From Sycobia sp. Sy_11 (lineage: Eukaryota; Arthropoda; Insecta; Hymenoptera; Epichrysomallidae): DNA of 64,000 nucleotides. Below are positions 1 through 13,469 of the stretch, in pieces. The stretch lies in the NCBI GenBank assembly GCA_018907035.1, contig JACCIC010000022.1, positions 3,950,001 to 4,014,000 of the forward strand. The letters run 5' to 3'. The notes below the pieces were generated by a model. It was not told the DNA's origin. It worked only from the letters and a program-made list of their open reading frames with translations, and did no database searches. Position 1 is the first letter of the stretch, and the number at the start of each line of letters is the position of its first letter. Both the position numbers and the translations under genes were made by a program.

Positions 1-2040
1 TGTTGGTTTAAATTTTATGTGCGGATTTTTTATTATATATATTTATCGCGACAAAGCTGCAGCACGCAACGGTGATTTTACGACCTTTGAACATCGTGTC
101 CTAAATATAAATATTACAGCTTCAGCGAAGTGAACCGATTCCAATTATTCACTTCTTTAGATTTTAAGATACAAAAAAGAGAATTTTCGGACATGTAACG
201 AAAATGTACTATTTTTTCTGTTTGAATCAGTGTTAGTTTTAAAAAATTTTACTGGAAACCAGTGCTAATTTCACCACTGATAAAATTTACTGAATAGCTT
301 CATTAAAAAGTACGGCTTAAGAATACCGCGATCGCCGAACAGCCGACGTAAATAAACGACTTTTTTCACGTGAATGGAAAATAAGACGAGTCCGCGAAGC
401 GTTAGAGCAGTTAAGCTGTTTATTTACGTTAAGCTAGAGTTAAGCTAGAGTTCGTCGTCATTCGTCGAACGCCAAAGGCGCCTCGGAATTTCGCCTGATT
501 CTCAACGGTTCTAAAATTCGTAGAAAGCGTCGACGCACACTGATCTTAATCATCAATAAGTGATTTGATTGAACAACGGATTTTATCCCGATTTCGTTCT
601 ATTGAATTTGCAGAGTAAGATTTTATTAAAATAAAGCATTGACCGCGAATTAGTTGTTCATTCACCAAGATATGGAATTATTGTACGCAAATTATTATAT
701 GCCTTATCCAGAGTATCTCGTACATTCATGTGCAGTCGGCTAATCGGCTCCGACTTCCCGTAGCCTAGGGCCACAAGAATTTATCGCACAACGTCTGAAA
801 GCCTAATTAGAAGCTCGACTCTTAACTCGGTAATTAATCCAGGGCTCTGTATACATTCACGCAGCAGATAGGCCGACTTGCGCGCCACCCCCCCCCCCCC
901 ACACACAGCGGCGAGCAGATTTTATTCTCCGAAATTCGCGAAAATTCTGTTTGGACGATGTCCTGTGGGAGTCGAAAGGCTTTGCAGAGTAGTTAAGAGG
1001 CATCTGTTCACCGACGTTTTCGAATCGTATTTGCATTTGTTGATCAGGAATTATCTGGACGGAACACTAAAAAAATGGCAGATAAAATCCTATTGGTATA
1101 ATTCCAATGTTTGCAAGAGTCCGGCAACGCGATTATTCGTTAGAACGAGTTTATGAACCCCTATTGAAGACTTATATTCTTCTCGAAAATTCAGCTGGAC
1201 TTTATAACATTCAAAAATATTTATCGGGTCTCGAGGTATAGTACTTTTAAGAATTAGGCGTCCCGCTCCACATTGCATTGCCACTTTCGTTTTACTTCGA
1301 ATTTCGAATTTTAACGATCTAATTTGTAATCTTGACATTTCTTCTATCGAAACATAGAACAATATTTGCTCAGGCTACGCATATCTGACAAAAACTTGTA
1401 GCTTTCTAAATCCCTAAAACAAATTAAATAAAAAACGAATAAATAAATAAAAGTAACGAAAGAATAACTTTTTATTCCATTAAAAAGCGAGTTTACAGCT
1501 TCTTGCTTTGTAACAAAGAATTTCATGGTTAATAAAGATCAGTTACTCTAGATTTGCGAAGAATGTCAACTGAAAAGATCTCGACGCTTTGCCCAACACA
1601 TTGAACGCATCGTCTCAAGAGGACTAGCAAGTTTTTACTACCTTTTTAGCAGAGATGGATCTATTAAAATTTTTTGTTAATGTACTTTAGTACACAAATT
1701 TTGATTTTGTATCACATATTGTGACAAATGGTTGGATATTCGTACACATATAATCATGAATACATCAATTATAAAACTAATTGTAAATTAAAGATTTATC
1801 ACAAAAAAGGAATAATGGGCCGATGTGGCAAGTGCTTCGAAAATTATAGTTAAAGGGTTGCTAAGGTTATAGGATTTGACAGTTGAAATTACCTTATTAC
1901 TTCTAATGTAAAATTTAGATAATTCGAAAGTCTCAAAATAAATTTCAACACACGATAATTTTCTAAAAGTGCCGAATCCCTGAGGGGATCGGCCGTTAAG
2001 TACGGCCATACTTGTCAAGCCCATCGCAATGCATCCGAAT
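1..2040. other. AT-rich DNA, no gene seen
   Basis: Short open frames only (up to about 95 codons) with no recognisable domain or codon bias. A poly-C/CA run lies near 890-906. Confidence 0.6.
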
Positions 2041-2410
2041 ATATTTGAAAAGAAGAACCTCGTCCGCTCCGCCATTAGCCTTTTGAGAAGGCAAGGAAGA
2101 AAGGCCCTTCTGTATAACTGCTAGAAAATAAACCATCAGCCACGCTTCGTCCCCGTGACCGCGCGCTCTTTCGCGACGGATATACATTTATAATGCACGT
2201 TATATGGAAAAGCGCCTAACGAGAGCTAGACGGAGCGACCCGCGCGCGTTGCTGCAACCTAGATTATTATACGTGGCCGCGCGTTTCCGGCTTTTCCTTT
2301 AGCGCCATAGGCACGCGCATCGGGCCGCACGCGCGCGCGCGCCGCGATGATTAACGAGCGAATTACGGCGCGCAGCGACCGTCGATCACCACAATGAAAG
2401 AGCCAACGCG

Positions 2411-2462
<52 letters not shown>

Positions 2463-2506
2463 GTATGTATACATGTATATATATATACATATATATCCAT
2501 ACATAC

Positions 2507-2603
<97 letters not shown>

Positions 2604-3140
2604 CATGTATACACGTAGGGGATCAAGGCGCCACGGCAAGTCGGGCGTCCGAAATTGATTGACCTCGAAAGGTGGAGAATAAAGTCGATCGCAGATGATT
2701 TCACAATCGTTATTCTAGTTCCAGGCATGTTCGCGGTTCGCCAGCATGTGCACGCTGTGTCTATATGTGTGTGTGTGCGCGCGCGCGCGCGCGTGTGTGT
2801 ATGTGTCTATGTGTTTGCGTGTATATATATACCGAATTACTATATAAATGTGAATATAAGTTTCACGGAATGAAGGCAATCGCGGAGAGGCGGTGTTCGC
2901 GCGCGCAAGCGAGCGAGCAAGCTAACTTCACGCTTTCTGAATCCCCGCGGGCGTCGGAGCCGATGTGCGTGAAGACGGGCGAATGAAAGAGAAGCATATA
3001 TATATATATATTAGATACATATACGTATATACGAGAGATAGAGAAGCGCGCATCTGAATGTTTTCCCGTCGGAGCGGTGCTCGCGATGCATCGGCGATGG
3101 TCGCGCCCGCCCGCGTTCGTGTGGATTTTCGCCAAAAATT
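2040..3140. other. GC-rich patch broken by microsatellites, no gene seen
   Basis: CpG-rich DNA alternates with (TA)n, (TC)n and (GT)n tracts. The open frames translate mostly to Tyr-Ile or Leu-Ser repeats and are discounted. Confidence 0.5.
2412..2610. repeat. Compound microsatellite (TA)n-(TC)n-(TA)n
   Basis: TA at 2412-2461, TC at 2511-2544 and TA at 2545-2596, joined by tatgtata stretches. Confidence 0.95.
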
Positions 3141-3188
3141 GCCTCATTCCACACTGCGGAAGGCAGAAAACAATGTACTACATAGCAC

Positions 3189-3369
3189 ATTCAAGTATAT
3201 ATTTAATCAAGACGCTTGAATGACTCGATTTTGTTGAAATGGCACAATATAGTATAATCTTAATTTAATTACAATTCTCTTAATTCAACGTTAAAATTAT
3301 ATAAAAATTATTTTGTCATTTTTACTAAATCGATTCATTCAAGCGTCTTCATTAAATATTTATTTGAAT
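3189..3369. mobile_element. Inverted-repeat element, about 180 bp (MITE-like)
   Basis: The left arm around 3197-3231 (core taatcaagacgcttgaatga) and the right arm around 3328-3361 (core tcattcaagcgtcttcatta) are inverted copies of about 32-34 bp with two mismatches. Similarity continues outward to the attcaa motifs at 3189 and 3369. About 95 bp of AT-rich DNA separates the arms. It has no coding capacity, so a non-autonomous DNA transposon or a folded hairpin transcript is the likely explanation. Confidence 0.6.
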
Positions 3370-3401
3370 TTACTATATTTTTTTAATACATACATAACTA
3401 C

Positions 3402-3468
3402 CACACACACACACACACGCACACACGCACACACACCCCACACACACCACACACACACACACACACAC

Positions 3469-3508
<40 letters not shown>

Positions 3509-3515
3509 TAATATT
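3402..3515. repeat. Compound microsatellite (CA)n-(TA)n
   Basis: An interrupted CA run followed directly by a TA run. Confidence 0.95.
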
Positions 3516-5641
3516 TGTATCTAAGGGATCACAGTCATAATTGTATGAGTATCGGTTGAATCTAATTTTTATTTCATTGCCAAATAGATTTATGAACAAT
3601 TCTTGTGATTCGTTCTATACTGTTTTACGCGCTGACATTCTTCTTGATCAACCTTAAGACACCATAATACATTATAAAATTTTCTATTTATAGTACTCAC
3701 AGAATATGTTTAAGATATTGACGAAATATCATAAAAACATTGTAAAGAGTATCTACTATAAAGTAAGTATTATTTTGTTTTGTACTAAACAAACTATTTT
3801 CTTCTTTTCTTCAACGAAGGAAGTATTAACTTGATGCAAGAAGAGTTCACTGAAATGAAACGTAATCTTAAATCTTAATTTAAGAAAATGTTTAACCTGG
3901 TACAAGTCAAGAAAATATTTACTTAAAAAAAAAATTTTTTTTGAAGCGAATGTATATTATAACTTGTTTTTTATATTATATATTTATGAATTATGCATCG
4001 ACCTATATATCCAATTGTCTCATATGATCCCGTATCATTCAAATAAAAATATATAGATGATAGACATCGGTCCATCCGCGCGTTCTCTTCCTCGACATAA
4101 ATGGCTGACTTACTCTCTTACCCGAGGATCTGTTAATTTGAATATAAACACGGCGAATTTTTATGCTAATTTGTCGCGATTAAAAATACGGGGGAAGGAG
4201 GTTAGTTGGCCTTACATTCATTTTGACGCGCTCGTATCTGTTCGCACCAGTCAAAACACAGGCTCGTTTATTTTTGTTTTTTTTTGTTTTTTTTTTTGTT
4301 TGTTTTTTGTTTAGTTTCCCAAACGAAAGCATACAGCTTTTTTCTGTATGTTTTTTCTTTTTTTTTTTTGGAAATTTAAACCTCCTCGTCGCTGTCGCCG
4401 TAAGCCAATTAACCTATTTGTCTGTTCAGTTGTGGTGGCCGCGGCTTTCCTGCATTCGGACGCGTTTGAGAAAAGTGAAATCGCTTCGTTCGCAATAAAT
4501 TGACTTTTTATTAGAAAAATGCCGGCAACGTGTTGGCATCGATATTAAAATATAATAATGTACCTACCGTGATTTTCAAGGATACATTGCGCGTTCGCTT
4601 GTTAATTAAAACGGGTTCGCGATCGGTGCTCGTAAAATAAATGCAGATTAACATATAATTACACATAAATCAATGTTTTTACCAATATTTCTCCTTTCTT
4701 TCATCAATTATTCAAACAAACAGTTTTCTCTATAGATACACTGAAAAAACAACCCAGCTCATTTAGCCAAAATTTTTTTAAATATGAATACTTCGAATTC
4801 ATCGAATTCAGCTTCGAATAGACGTATCATTCGATATTCTTCAATTTTATACTTATATTTTAGTCTAACTGATTTAATTGATAATACAATATTTAATAAA
4901 TAAATTATGCACGTACTGTCGGTTATTTTTATTGAACTTACAGTGTGCTTCGATCTCTCTTTTATACAGAATTTGTCAAATTTCGGAGATTAATAAAATT
5001 TCCGGGAATCATTAAAGATCTGTGCGCCAGCGAAACTTTCTCGCAAAGCGACTGACGAAAACGAGGTTAAAAATTGAAATCCAGTTTTAAGGCAAATCCA
5101 CAAATTAAACATTCGCCGTTGGCAAATTGCACAATATAATTTCTTAATTTTATTCGCCGACTGCTTAAGAAAGTGTGTCCTTCTTTTTGAATCCCGCGTT
5201 TTTTTTCTCTAAAGAATTCGGTCAGCGGAGTATAATCCGATCATACCTTCGGAGCAATAGACGAAGATCACACGGTGAGAAATTATTTAAAAAAAAAAAA
5301 ACAAAAATGAAGAGATGAAATAAGCCGACTATAATTATACGTCAGTACGCGCAAACCGCGTCTAAGCGCCCGACGAAAGCGCGCGAAAATTCAAAAGGAG
5401 ACGCGACCGCGGAGGAGCATTTTTTTTTTTTATAACGCGTGCCAGGCGCAACCGCAACGTAAACCATCGATAACATTAAAAGCGACAAAAACTCACCGTG
5501 GAAGATTCTCTGCAGCTGCTGGCACTCGGAATAAAATCTCACACACGCCTCTCCCCTGTCACCGACCAACGGGGGGTTGGGCGATTCTTTCACTTCGGTG
5601 GGCAAATGTCGGGGCGAAACCGATGCACTCGGTGGTGGGCC

Positions 5642-5676
<35 letters not shown>

Positions 5677-5760
5677 CAAAGAATATGAAACAGAGGATTC
5701 CTCGAGAAAGTAGAGAAATAATGCGACAGGGGTAATACGCACACCTCTCGGAGGCGCGGG
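3516..5760. other. Non-coding AT-rich DNA
   Basis: Poly-T runs near 4270-4370 and 5646-5673 and a purine run near 5288. No exon or RNA gene could be supported. Confidence 0.5.
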
Positions 5761-6130
5761 TCTGACGCGCGGGCGAGCAAGTTCGCGGCTGCGGGCTCGT
5801 AGGTTACATTTAACTCGCGCGTATATATAAAAAATCTATATATGCATATATAGATATATATATATATATAGATATATATGCGTGTATGCGTGTGCCTGTA
5901 CGTAAAAAATTGGTCGAACTCGCCGATCTCGCACGGCTGTCTTGTCCGAGCCGTCCGCCGCGCTACTGTGGGGACTTACTGCCGCCCGGCGGGCCGTGTT
6001 TGAGCATGTGCGCGCGGGCCGCGCTCGCGCGTTGGCGAGCGGCGCGACTTTTCATTCCTATAACTCTCGCGTGCGGGGCCCGTCTCGAGGCCCCCGTCCC
6101 TCTCTCTCTCTCTCTCACTCACTAACCCAA

Positions 6131-6191
<61 letters not shown>

Positions 6192-6560
6192 CCGTCTCGC
6201 TCTTTTCTCGATCCCCCTCCCCCCTTCTACCGTCCCATAGCCGAGCACCGCGAAAGAAGAAAGTAGGCTTCACCTGACCCTCCCGCGTGCCCCTCCTCTC
6301 TACAGGAGGCGGTGGCGTCGGAGCGCGCGCGTGCCGCGGATCGGCTTCACGGCTATTATTACGGTGATGTGCTGCCCGTTCGTGCATCCGAGTAGCCGCA
6401 AAAATCGTATTGTGTATATATATTTATATCTATACGTACATACCGCACGCTGATGATGACACCTGTCGAAATCGAAGGATTTTTTTTAGATATACGGAGC
6501 GTGCGAGGATGCGGTTATGAGGGGCGCTTGCGCGAACTCGTCGCTGTTCTGAAGGACACG
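5760..6560. promoter_or_regulatory. CpG-rich patch with TATA-like sequences, candidate promoter
   Basis: This is an abrupt GC- and CpG-rich patch in AT-rich DNA. It contains gcgcgtatatataaaaaatc near 5817-5836 (TATA-box-like on the plus strand), a long (TC)n tract and several short open frames that look accidental. No recognisable exon follows on either strand. It could be a promoter or 5' exon of an unseen transcript. Confidence 0.25.
6101..6189. repeat. (TC)n microsatellite
   Basis: TC repeat interrupted near 6117-6133, inside the CpG-rich patch. Confidence 0.95.
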
Positions 6561-6588
6561 ACGATGCCTTGCAACATGAGCTATTAGG

Positions 6589-6590
<2 letters not shown>

Positions 6591-6642
<52 letters not shown>
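6591..6642. repeat. (TA)n microsatellite
   Basis: About 25 uninterrupted AT units. Confidence 0.95.
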
Positions 6643-6646
<4 letters not shown>

Positions 6647-9600
6647 AAATGAAATGATTGCATGCGCTTCAGACAGTGAAGAAAAATTCGTCACGAATAA
6701 ACGCGATCCGCGTATTTGATATTCAGTGTCAAATCCTGTTCGATGCATTTAATATATATGACCCAATTTATTTATTTTAGAATTACTAATTATAGAATCA
6801 TAGAAAGTGAAAAGACGCTCGTTAATAATGATTTTTTACTCTTTTATTTGCTATCGGAGGAAGGTTGGTAGGGGTAAGTGAAACTGTACTATCGAAGTAC
6901 GTTAGATGTCAAAATAAAAAAAGCTCATTGGGACATTTCGATACCTTGATTTATGTACGAAACATCATTAAAAGAGCTAATTCGACTGCATGATTAATTC
7001 TTAAAAAAACTTACAGGAATTATAAAGTTAATTTTTACAAGTGTCCTCTGTGATATTAAATACTAATTCAAAAAGTAAAAAGTTTATGCAGTGAGAAAAA
7101 TAAATACGAACATATTACTATTATTATAAATAAACTGTATCATCTGTCACGTAGCCTCAAAAATCGAATTATACCATAAAGGAAAAACGTTCGTTTTTCA
7201 TGCTTAGCATTTATTTGTAGTAAATAATAATATTAATTAAAGAATCCACTATTACTGCATTTAAAATTTATGTTAAATTCATTTTTTTAATTAGAATAAT
7301 CATCTATCGGAGTGTAAACTACGCACATATGATATATAGTCCACTTTTTTTGATCCATCGATTCGCGAAACGATCTGGCAAAGATTCTTAAATCTTAAGA
7401 TAGCTTCTAATTAAAATATCTGGAAAATTGTCGATTTAGTTAATAAATCTTTTGTAATAAAGAAATCCCTATAAATTGTAGAAATTAGAATTATAGTCGG
7501 ACTCATCCGATAAAATAAAAAGTTGTCATCGAGTGAAACGACCTTCCTGAAGAAATGCAGGCCTGAACGCTGATACTATAGTAGATGCTTAGAACGTCGA
7601 AGCCAATTCAGTCATTTTATAGACCATGGATTCGATAGAAATCGTGCTCACTTCCCTATATAAACATACAATTTATTAAATCATAATTCTACATTCACTC
7701 ATTTTACACGCAAATAGTTTTTCAAAAAATGCTGCTCGTTTCAATACTAATGATAATATAGTGATGGTCGTTGCGTTCAACCAAACTGCTTAGTGTAGTC
7801 AAAAACTCTTGTCGGAATATCATATACTCTAGAATACTTGATTTGGAAAATGCACAGTTTTATATTAACTTAAGGTATGAAATTCACATCGCAAACAATC
7901 ATGTTTGCTGAAGTTTTGCTGACAAAGTAAAATTTTCTAATGAAAATAATTATTTTTGATTTTGTACGTTTATATCGTTCATTCGTCAAAACTTTATTGG
8001 AATCAAATATACTTTCGCTTGTAACTCATATATAATGTCTTCAAAATCGACAGATCTTATCCAACCGTTTTCTAGAAGCGTCTGACAATGTGTTCATTCA
8101 GTTTCGTTTGCCACATCGCCAAATGTTTATACTCAGAAAAGAAAAAATTATATTATTGTCATAAGTAAGCATTTGTACATATTTTTATTTTATTTCTCTA
8201 ACTTTCTTTTGAAAATCGGTTTTTGAATTGCGAATGAAGTTTTTTCTGCACGTGAATAAACTGAGCTTATAAATTAAAAGATTACAGAATTAATTAGACT
8301 CTCTTTTTTATATCCATATACTTACTTATATTATGGCATTGGTTATGCAAGTTAGGAAGATTTAAAAGCTTACCAACAAACATTGATTAATTCATTTTTT
8401 TAAGCCAGCTATATTTGCATTAGCGGTCAATTCAGGAGCTATATGCTTCTCAAAAGTTGGGATTTGGGGCCGATATATTCAAGTTGGCGCATACGCTAAA
8501 ACAGCCCTGGTTAATATCCACTTTCATGTTCATACGCAGCAACAGAAATTTTTCGAGTTTAAGTTGCAACGGGGCGTTTCCCGCTCTCGTGGAAGCACTC
8601 GATATCGATTTTTTTACAATATTTGGAGAGATAATATTATGATAAATTTTGATTTTCGACAATCTAAAAGAAGATGCTAATGTTTTTTGCCGTCGAAATT
8701 CTGTTTTATGATTTTAAAGTTGCACAACGTTTCGTGCAGATTGGACTGCTAATAAATAGAAACCTGGCGCATGTGGTCAAACTTGTAAAATGAGATTATA
8801 GATGGTAATCTACAGGATGATATTCCGATCCATAGTAATTTACAATATCGAATAGTAGTAACCATAATTCTTATATAAAAAACTTATAAATGATAATTTC
8901 AAAAATTTTGTAAAACTTCCAGTATCAATTCATGTACTAGTTTCAATAATAAATATAGATCCATAAAGATAAAAATAAAGAATAAAACTAGTTTAAAGAA
9001 GTATATAAATCGGTCGAATAACACAAATACTAATATATATTTATAATATTTATACCTTAAAGATATTGCTGTTCCTATTACAATAGATAATTGTTTATAT
9101 TATCATCGATTTTCTTAATTACTATTAAACATAATATATTTGAATTTAGGTTGCTTATAATATCAACTGGTTACCAAAATTCAATGGTCTAGCTAGATTT
9201 TCAATCTATTTCTAATCATATCTTATATTGCCAGTTTTGTTAGACTTGATGGATTTCTACTTATTTCTAAAGTGAATATAATTTCATGTATTATTCTATT
9301 TGTAATTATCGTTATGTAATGGCTCGAAAGGTAAATGTCGAATCGTTATAGTCTCGGTTCTGATATTTGGAAAGGACTCCCTATATGGCGAAAATTTAAT
9401 TTCCGTGAGATCCTATATTTCATGAAAGTGTGGATGTTCCGAAGCGTTCTCAGGACTTCTATTATGGTGTTAATGAGTGAATCGGTGAATTCAAAAAGAA
9501 AATTTTTGAAAAGATTCGCTGTTCTGTTCTACTCAAAGTAAGTAAAATCACTCTTTACGACTGAAGGACACTTTTGAATATCAAAATTGAAATTCACAGC

Positions 9601-10445
9601 TGCGTGAATCTCTCAGAAGTAATTTAAAGAATTCTCCATTATAATTCATCTATGAAGTCACATTGTATTCCCGTGCTTTTAATATTATTTCTAGTTAACA
9701 GAAGAAATTATCAAACGATCGATAGTATTTCGATTATTAAAATGCTTGTTAAAATCCTTATCAATAGGAGTTCATCTTGTTACGATTAAAGTTACTATGT
9801 ATATTTTATTCAAATAGGGTTTTTGTCGGATTCGATTAGATCGTACATAAATCACGGTTTAATTAACAGATTTATATAATACAATTATTCAAAAAAAGAT
9901 TACGCAAACTGTCTTACGCCTAAAATTTATTATACACAAATTAGAAAGTCATGCAAAAAAGCGATAAAAGTACTTTGATACTCTTTCAATCATTAGAATA
10001 TCGACGCTAAGATCTTTTTTATACTAGCTTTTCAGAGACTGAATCGTAGACACGAGCGGAATTTTATCAAGAATCGAATCCTAATTACTCTAGACCGAAG
10101 CGATTTAAAATAAAAAGAAAATAATGGTTGGAATTTTTATCATACAATCGTGTCACGGGATCGATCAATATTATTCCGATCGTTTTTACAGAATTTATAA
10201 TTTTGTGATCAATAAGGTCAAATCGATTGAAACGATGTATTTTCAAGTAAAATTGTACTACATTAAGAAGTAGTAACAGTTAGGTTTGAAGGAACAACTA
10301 AATATTTTTATTTATCCTGTATTAAAAACCATGGAATACGTTATAATCAGTAAAAATACAACTTTAGAAATTTTTATGCTTTTTGATTATCTTTTAAGTG
10401 CATGGTAATAATAGCCGCGTAATTGTCTAACATATATAAAAATGT

Positions 10446-10481
10446 AATATATTGGAAATAATACTTGTTTTTTCCATGTAC

Positions 10482-10533
<52 letters not shown>

Positions 10534-10574
10534 ACATATATATATATATGAACAAGTATTATTTCCAATATATT
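10446..10574. mobile_element. Perfect 24-bp inverted repeat around a (TA)n core (MITE-like)
   Basis: The arms 10446-10469 and 10551-10574 are exact inverted copies (inner part ttggaaataatacttgtt). A (TA)n tract flanked by gtacg/cgtac fills the space between them. Either a small foldback transposon expanded at its core, or a (TA)n microsatellite grew inside a hairpin. Confidence 0.6.
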
Positions 10575-11364
10575 ATATGTGTATAATATAAATATATTTA
10601 TTGAGTAAATAATCGCTATTCATCAAGTGGAGTTCCTAAGTACCGTTCCTAAGATTTTTATTATAGAAAATATTAATGAGAAAAATGAGAATAGCATTTT
10701 TGGTCCATGATTAATCTGAGGGTTTTATTTTATAGAAATTAAGCCTTATACAAATAGATTTATTCTTCTTCATTTTCCTTGAAAAATTAATGAATTTTCG
10801 CTGTTGTTGCCTATACATTAAAAATGTTCACAGCTACATTTGATCTATAGCTAAACGTTTTCGATTGTAAACGTAATGTTTGAAAGCACTGTTTTTTTTC
10901 TTTTTTTTGGAAACATTCCTTCATCCAAAATATATTGTTTTACGTTGATCCCAGCTACGGTAGTCCATGCACGGTTAGTTACAATACACTTTAAGTAGCC
11001 ATAACTGTAATTACACACACCCTCAACCAATTATTTAGAGGCAGTGTATTATTTACTAAAATGAGATAAGTATAAAAATGTTACACGTTTTATTTGTAGA
11101 TTCCACAACGATGGTAAACGATTTTTAAATGACAGTTAAAATTTTCCATATTATTCTAACGCAAATAGACATTTTAAGAAGCTAACAGCATCTTTATATT
11201 GAAGTATAAAATATCTGAAAGTATCGTTGTACAGATCATCGCTAAATACGACAGTATTATATCTTGTGTAAACACAAAAGACTTGCCAAAAAACAATCTA
11301 ACATATCGAGCCAATATATACGTCATTTTATACTACATAAAAAGCACACTTTCGCCTGCTCCAT

Positions 11365-11397
<33 letters not shown>

Positions 11398-11852
11398 TTG
11401 ATCACCTATTTATGTATCATTCTCGCTATACAGGTTCCTATCAGACTTCATCATCTCGTGTACTATAATCCGAAGTCAATGCGTCTTATAGTGATACATG
11501 CGTCAATGTGCATTGCGCTCGCGATTGGATTATGGGATGTGGGATTATTATTAAAAAAAAAAATAACAACAACGACCAAAAGTGAACAGTCGATTCGGTA
11601 CGCATGCGGATAAAAGTTGTACAGAGTTATATATAGACTCGGAGAGCCTATGATGATATGAGCCTACATGATTCAGCAGCGCGGGCGAGCGCTATATATA
11701 CGTGCACCCTAATACGTAATAAACGCGTTCGGCGCGACCGGCGCGACCGGCGCGGCGACGCGAAGCTTCCTACGAACGGGAGTGAAAGTGATTTTTATTT
11801 TCTTTTTAAAGCGACATTAGATAGGATCGGAAGTTCGCGCGTCTTATGAACG

Positions 11853-11854
<2 letters not shown>

Positions 11855-11890
<36 letters not shown>

Positions 11891-11936
11891 GCGCGCGCGC
11901 ACACACAAACACGCGTATATATATATATATATTATA
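11855..11936. repeat. Compound microsatellite (AC)n-(GC)n-(TA)n
   Basis: Alternating purine-pyrimidine throughout, the kind of sequence that can adopt Z-DNA. Confidence 0.9.
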
Positions 11937-12002
11937 TAGGTAAATCCAGGGGTATTGAACTCCCCCTTGTGAATAGAAACGAAGCTCACGTGTGTCTATG
12001 TA

Positions 12003-12012
<10 letters not shown>

Positions 12013-12054
<42 letters not shown>
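12013..12054. repeat. (TA)n microsatellite
   Basis: TA run preceded by a short GT run. Confidence 0.95.
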
Positions 12055-12058
<4 letters not shown>

Positions 12059-12884
12059 TATCCTGTTATCATACAGGGATTGGCTTCTTTTGCTTATCAT
12101 TTCTACACCACAGAAGTGGCTTCCTCGTCTAAGTAATAATAATAAATAATAATCCAGTTTATCTTTTACCTCGTTTCCTCCCCTATTATATCTTAAATAT
12201 TTGTACTCCGCTGACGTTGGCTTCGGCATAATCTTTCTGGAACATTTTACGACTTTCCGTAAACGTCCCGCAAACCGAATTAAGTTTCCATTTTATTTCT
12301 CCAATATTCTTTTAGAAAATTCTCTCACGAGATGTGAAGCATATATATATATTGCCGAAGTAGCAAACTTGTGACTATTGGTTTATGACAGCTTCTCTTC
12401 CTTTCTCTCCCTCTAATATAGAACACTTTATGCAAATATTATACATAAGATCTCCATATATTTTCATATCTAATTCATCACTATATTGACCTCGTATATT
12501 AGTGTACCGTAGGCGCGCAAGCGTAAGTTCTCGCTATTTTCCGATATGTAGGTCCAACAGTTGGAGTTGGTCGATAGTGAAATATTCGAAAGGTAAAGAA
12601 TCACGCTTAGACTTAAATTACGCTTAGTAAATTAACCGCTTTCACTTGGTAATGATTTGGTCTATACGTTATATATACTTATGGTTATCTGAAAATGCTT
12701 GGTTTTGTATTAAATAATTGTCACTGTGGGCAGTATTGATTTTCTTCTTTCAATCGAAAAAGAAACGGCTACTGAAACAGTATCGAGAGTTTTCCAAAAT
12801 TTACAGACATGTTCCTCTAAGAAACATAAGAAATGCTTGCTCCAGAATTAAAAGTTCAAAACTCATCAAGCTATGTTAAAGTAA

Positions 12885-13468
12885 GTCCAAGAATTGGGAA
12901 TGATTAAATAGCCAGAAAGTTGGGCTTTTTATGATTTTAAACCGAGAGACGTTGAGCGTCGCTTTTTCGCCGGCGCATCCCAAGTTCGGCGGTGTAAATG
13001 AAGGTCAACCTCCGTCGCATCGTAATGAACAATGTAAAATGGATACATTAGAGCAACGCAAAGAACAAAAAATCTCGGCTCGAACGAATATTCATGCGCT
13101 ACGAAGTTTATGCTGTGTATTTCGCCGGGCCAAAACGGCTATTATCTCTTATTTGCTGTTGAAATGGATGTGCGAAACCATTTCTGGTGAATGCTTGGCG
13201 TCATGTTGTCGTGCCTGGAAAACTAAGTGGGAAGTTCTACCTCACTCACCATGTCGCTAAGATTTTACACCCTCCGATTATTATTTATTATTTGTTCCGT
13301 TCGTTGGTAGATGGACTGGCTAATCCCAATTCCGTTCATATCGACACAGAAACAAGTGGCTTGATTTCTAGATTGCCTAAAAGAAATTCATACTTCTACA
13401 GTCAAGCTATACGAACTCTATCAAAAAGATGGGAAAGAGTTACAGCTGACAGTGGGCAATACTTTGAA
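12885..13468 (+). mobile_element. Decayed mariner-family (Tc1/mariner) transposase
   Basis: Pieces of a mariner transposase lie in order on the plus strand but in shifting frames with stops. They are LGMIK-stop-PESWAFYDFKPRD followed by VERRFF (12897-12970), a linker-like RTNIHALRSLCCVF segment followed by ISYLLLK and ETISGE, WEVLPHSPCR then a stop and TPSDYYL, and finally YLFRSLVDGLAN and RTLSKRWERVTADSGQYFE (ending at 13468). The family order is preserved. Mariner transposases cut with a DD34D triad: the first Asp (of GDEKW) appears as Asn here, the segment with the second (HDNARPH) seems deleted, and the third (PSDYHL) survives in a broken frame. The copy is dead. Upstream sequence from about 12740 may hold the remnant N-terminus. 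I did not find the terminal inverted repeats. Confidence 0.8.
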
Positions 13469-13469
13469 C

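Larger units (their letters stand above)
6650..12720. other. AT-rich intergenic or intronic DNA
   Basis: Apart from the inverted repeat at 10446-10574 and microsatellites near 11.37, 11.86 and 12.01 kb, I see nothing recognisable. Open frames of 60-96 codons at 8457, 9335, 11199 and 11846 have no identifiable domain. Confidence 0.5.

Noticed and set aside
878..1156. 92-codon plus-strand frame
   Set aside because: No recognised domain, and the start lies in a poly-C run.
2259..2728. Several overlapping open frames rich in Tyr-Ile or Leu-Ser
   Set aside because: They are translations of (TA)n and (TC)n tracts. The same applies to similar frames throughout the window.
5942..6387. Open frames over 90 codons in the 6.0-6.4 kb patch
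   Set aside because: They consist of CpG-rich DNA and a (TC)n tract, with Ser-Leu or Arg-Glu repeats.
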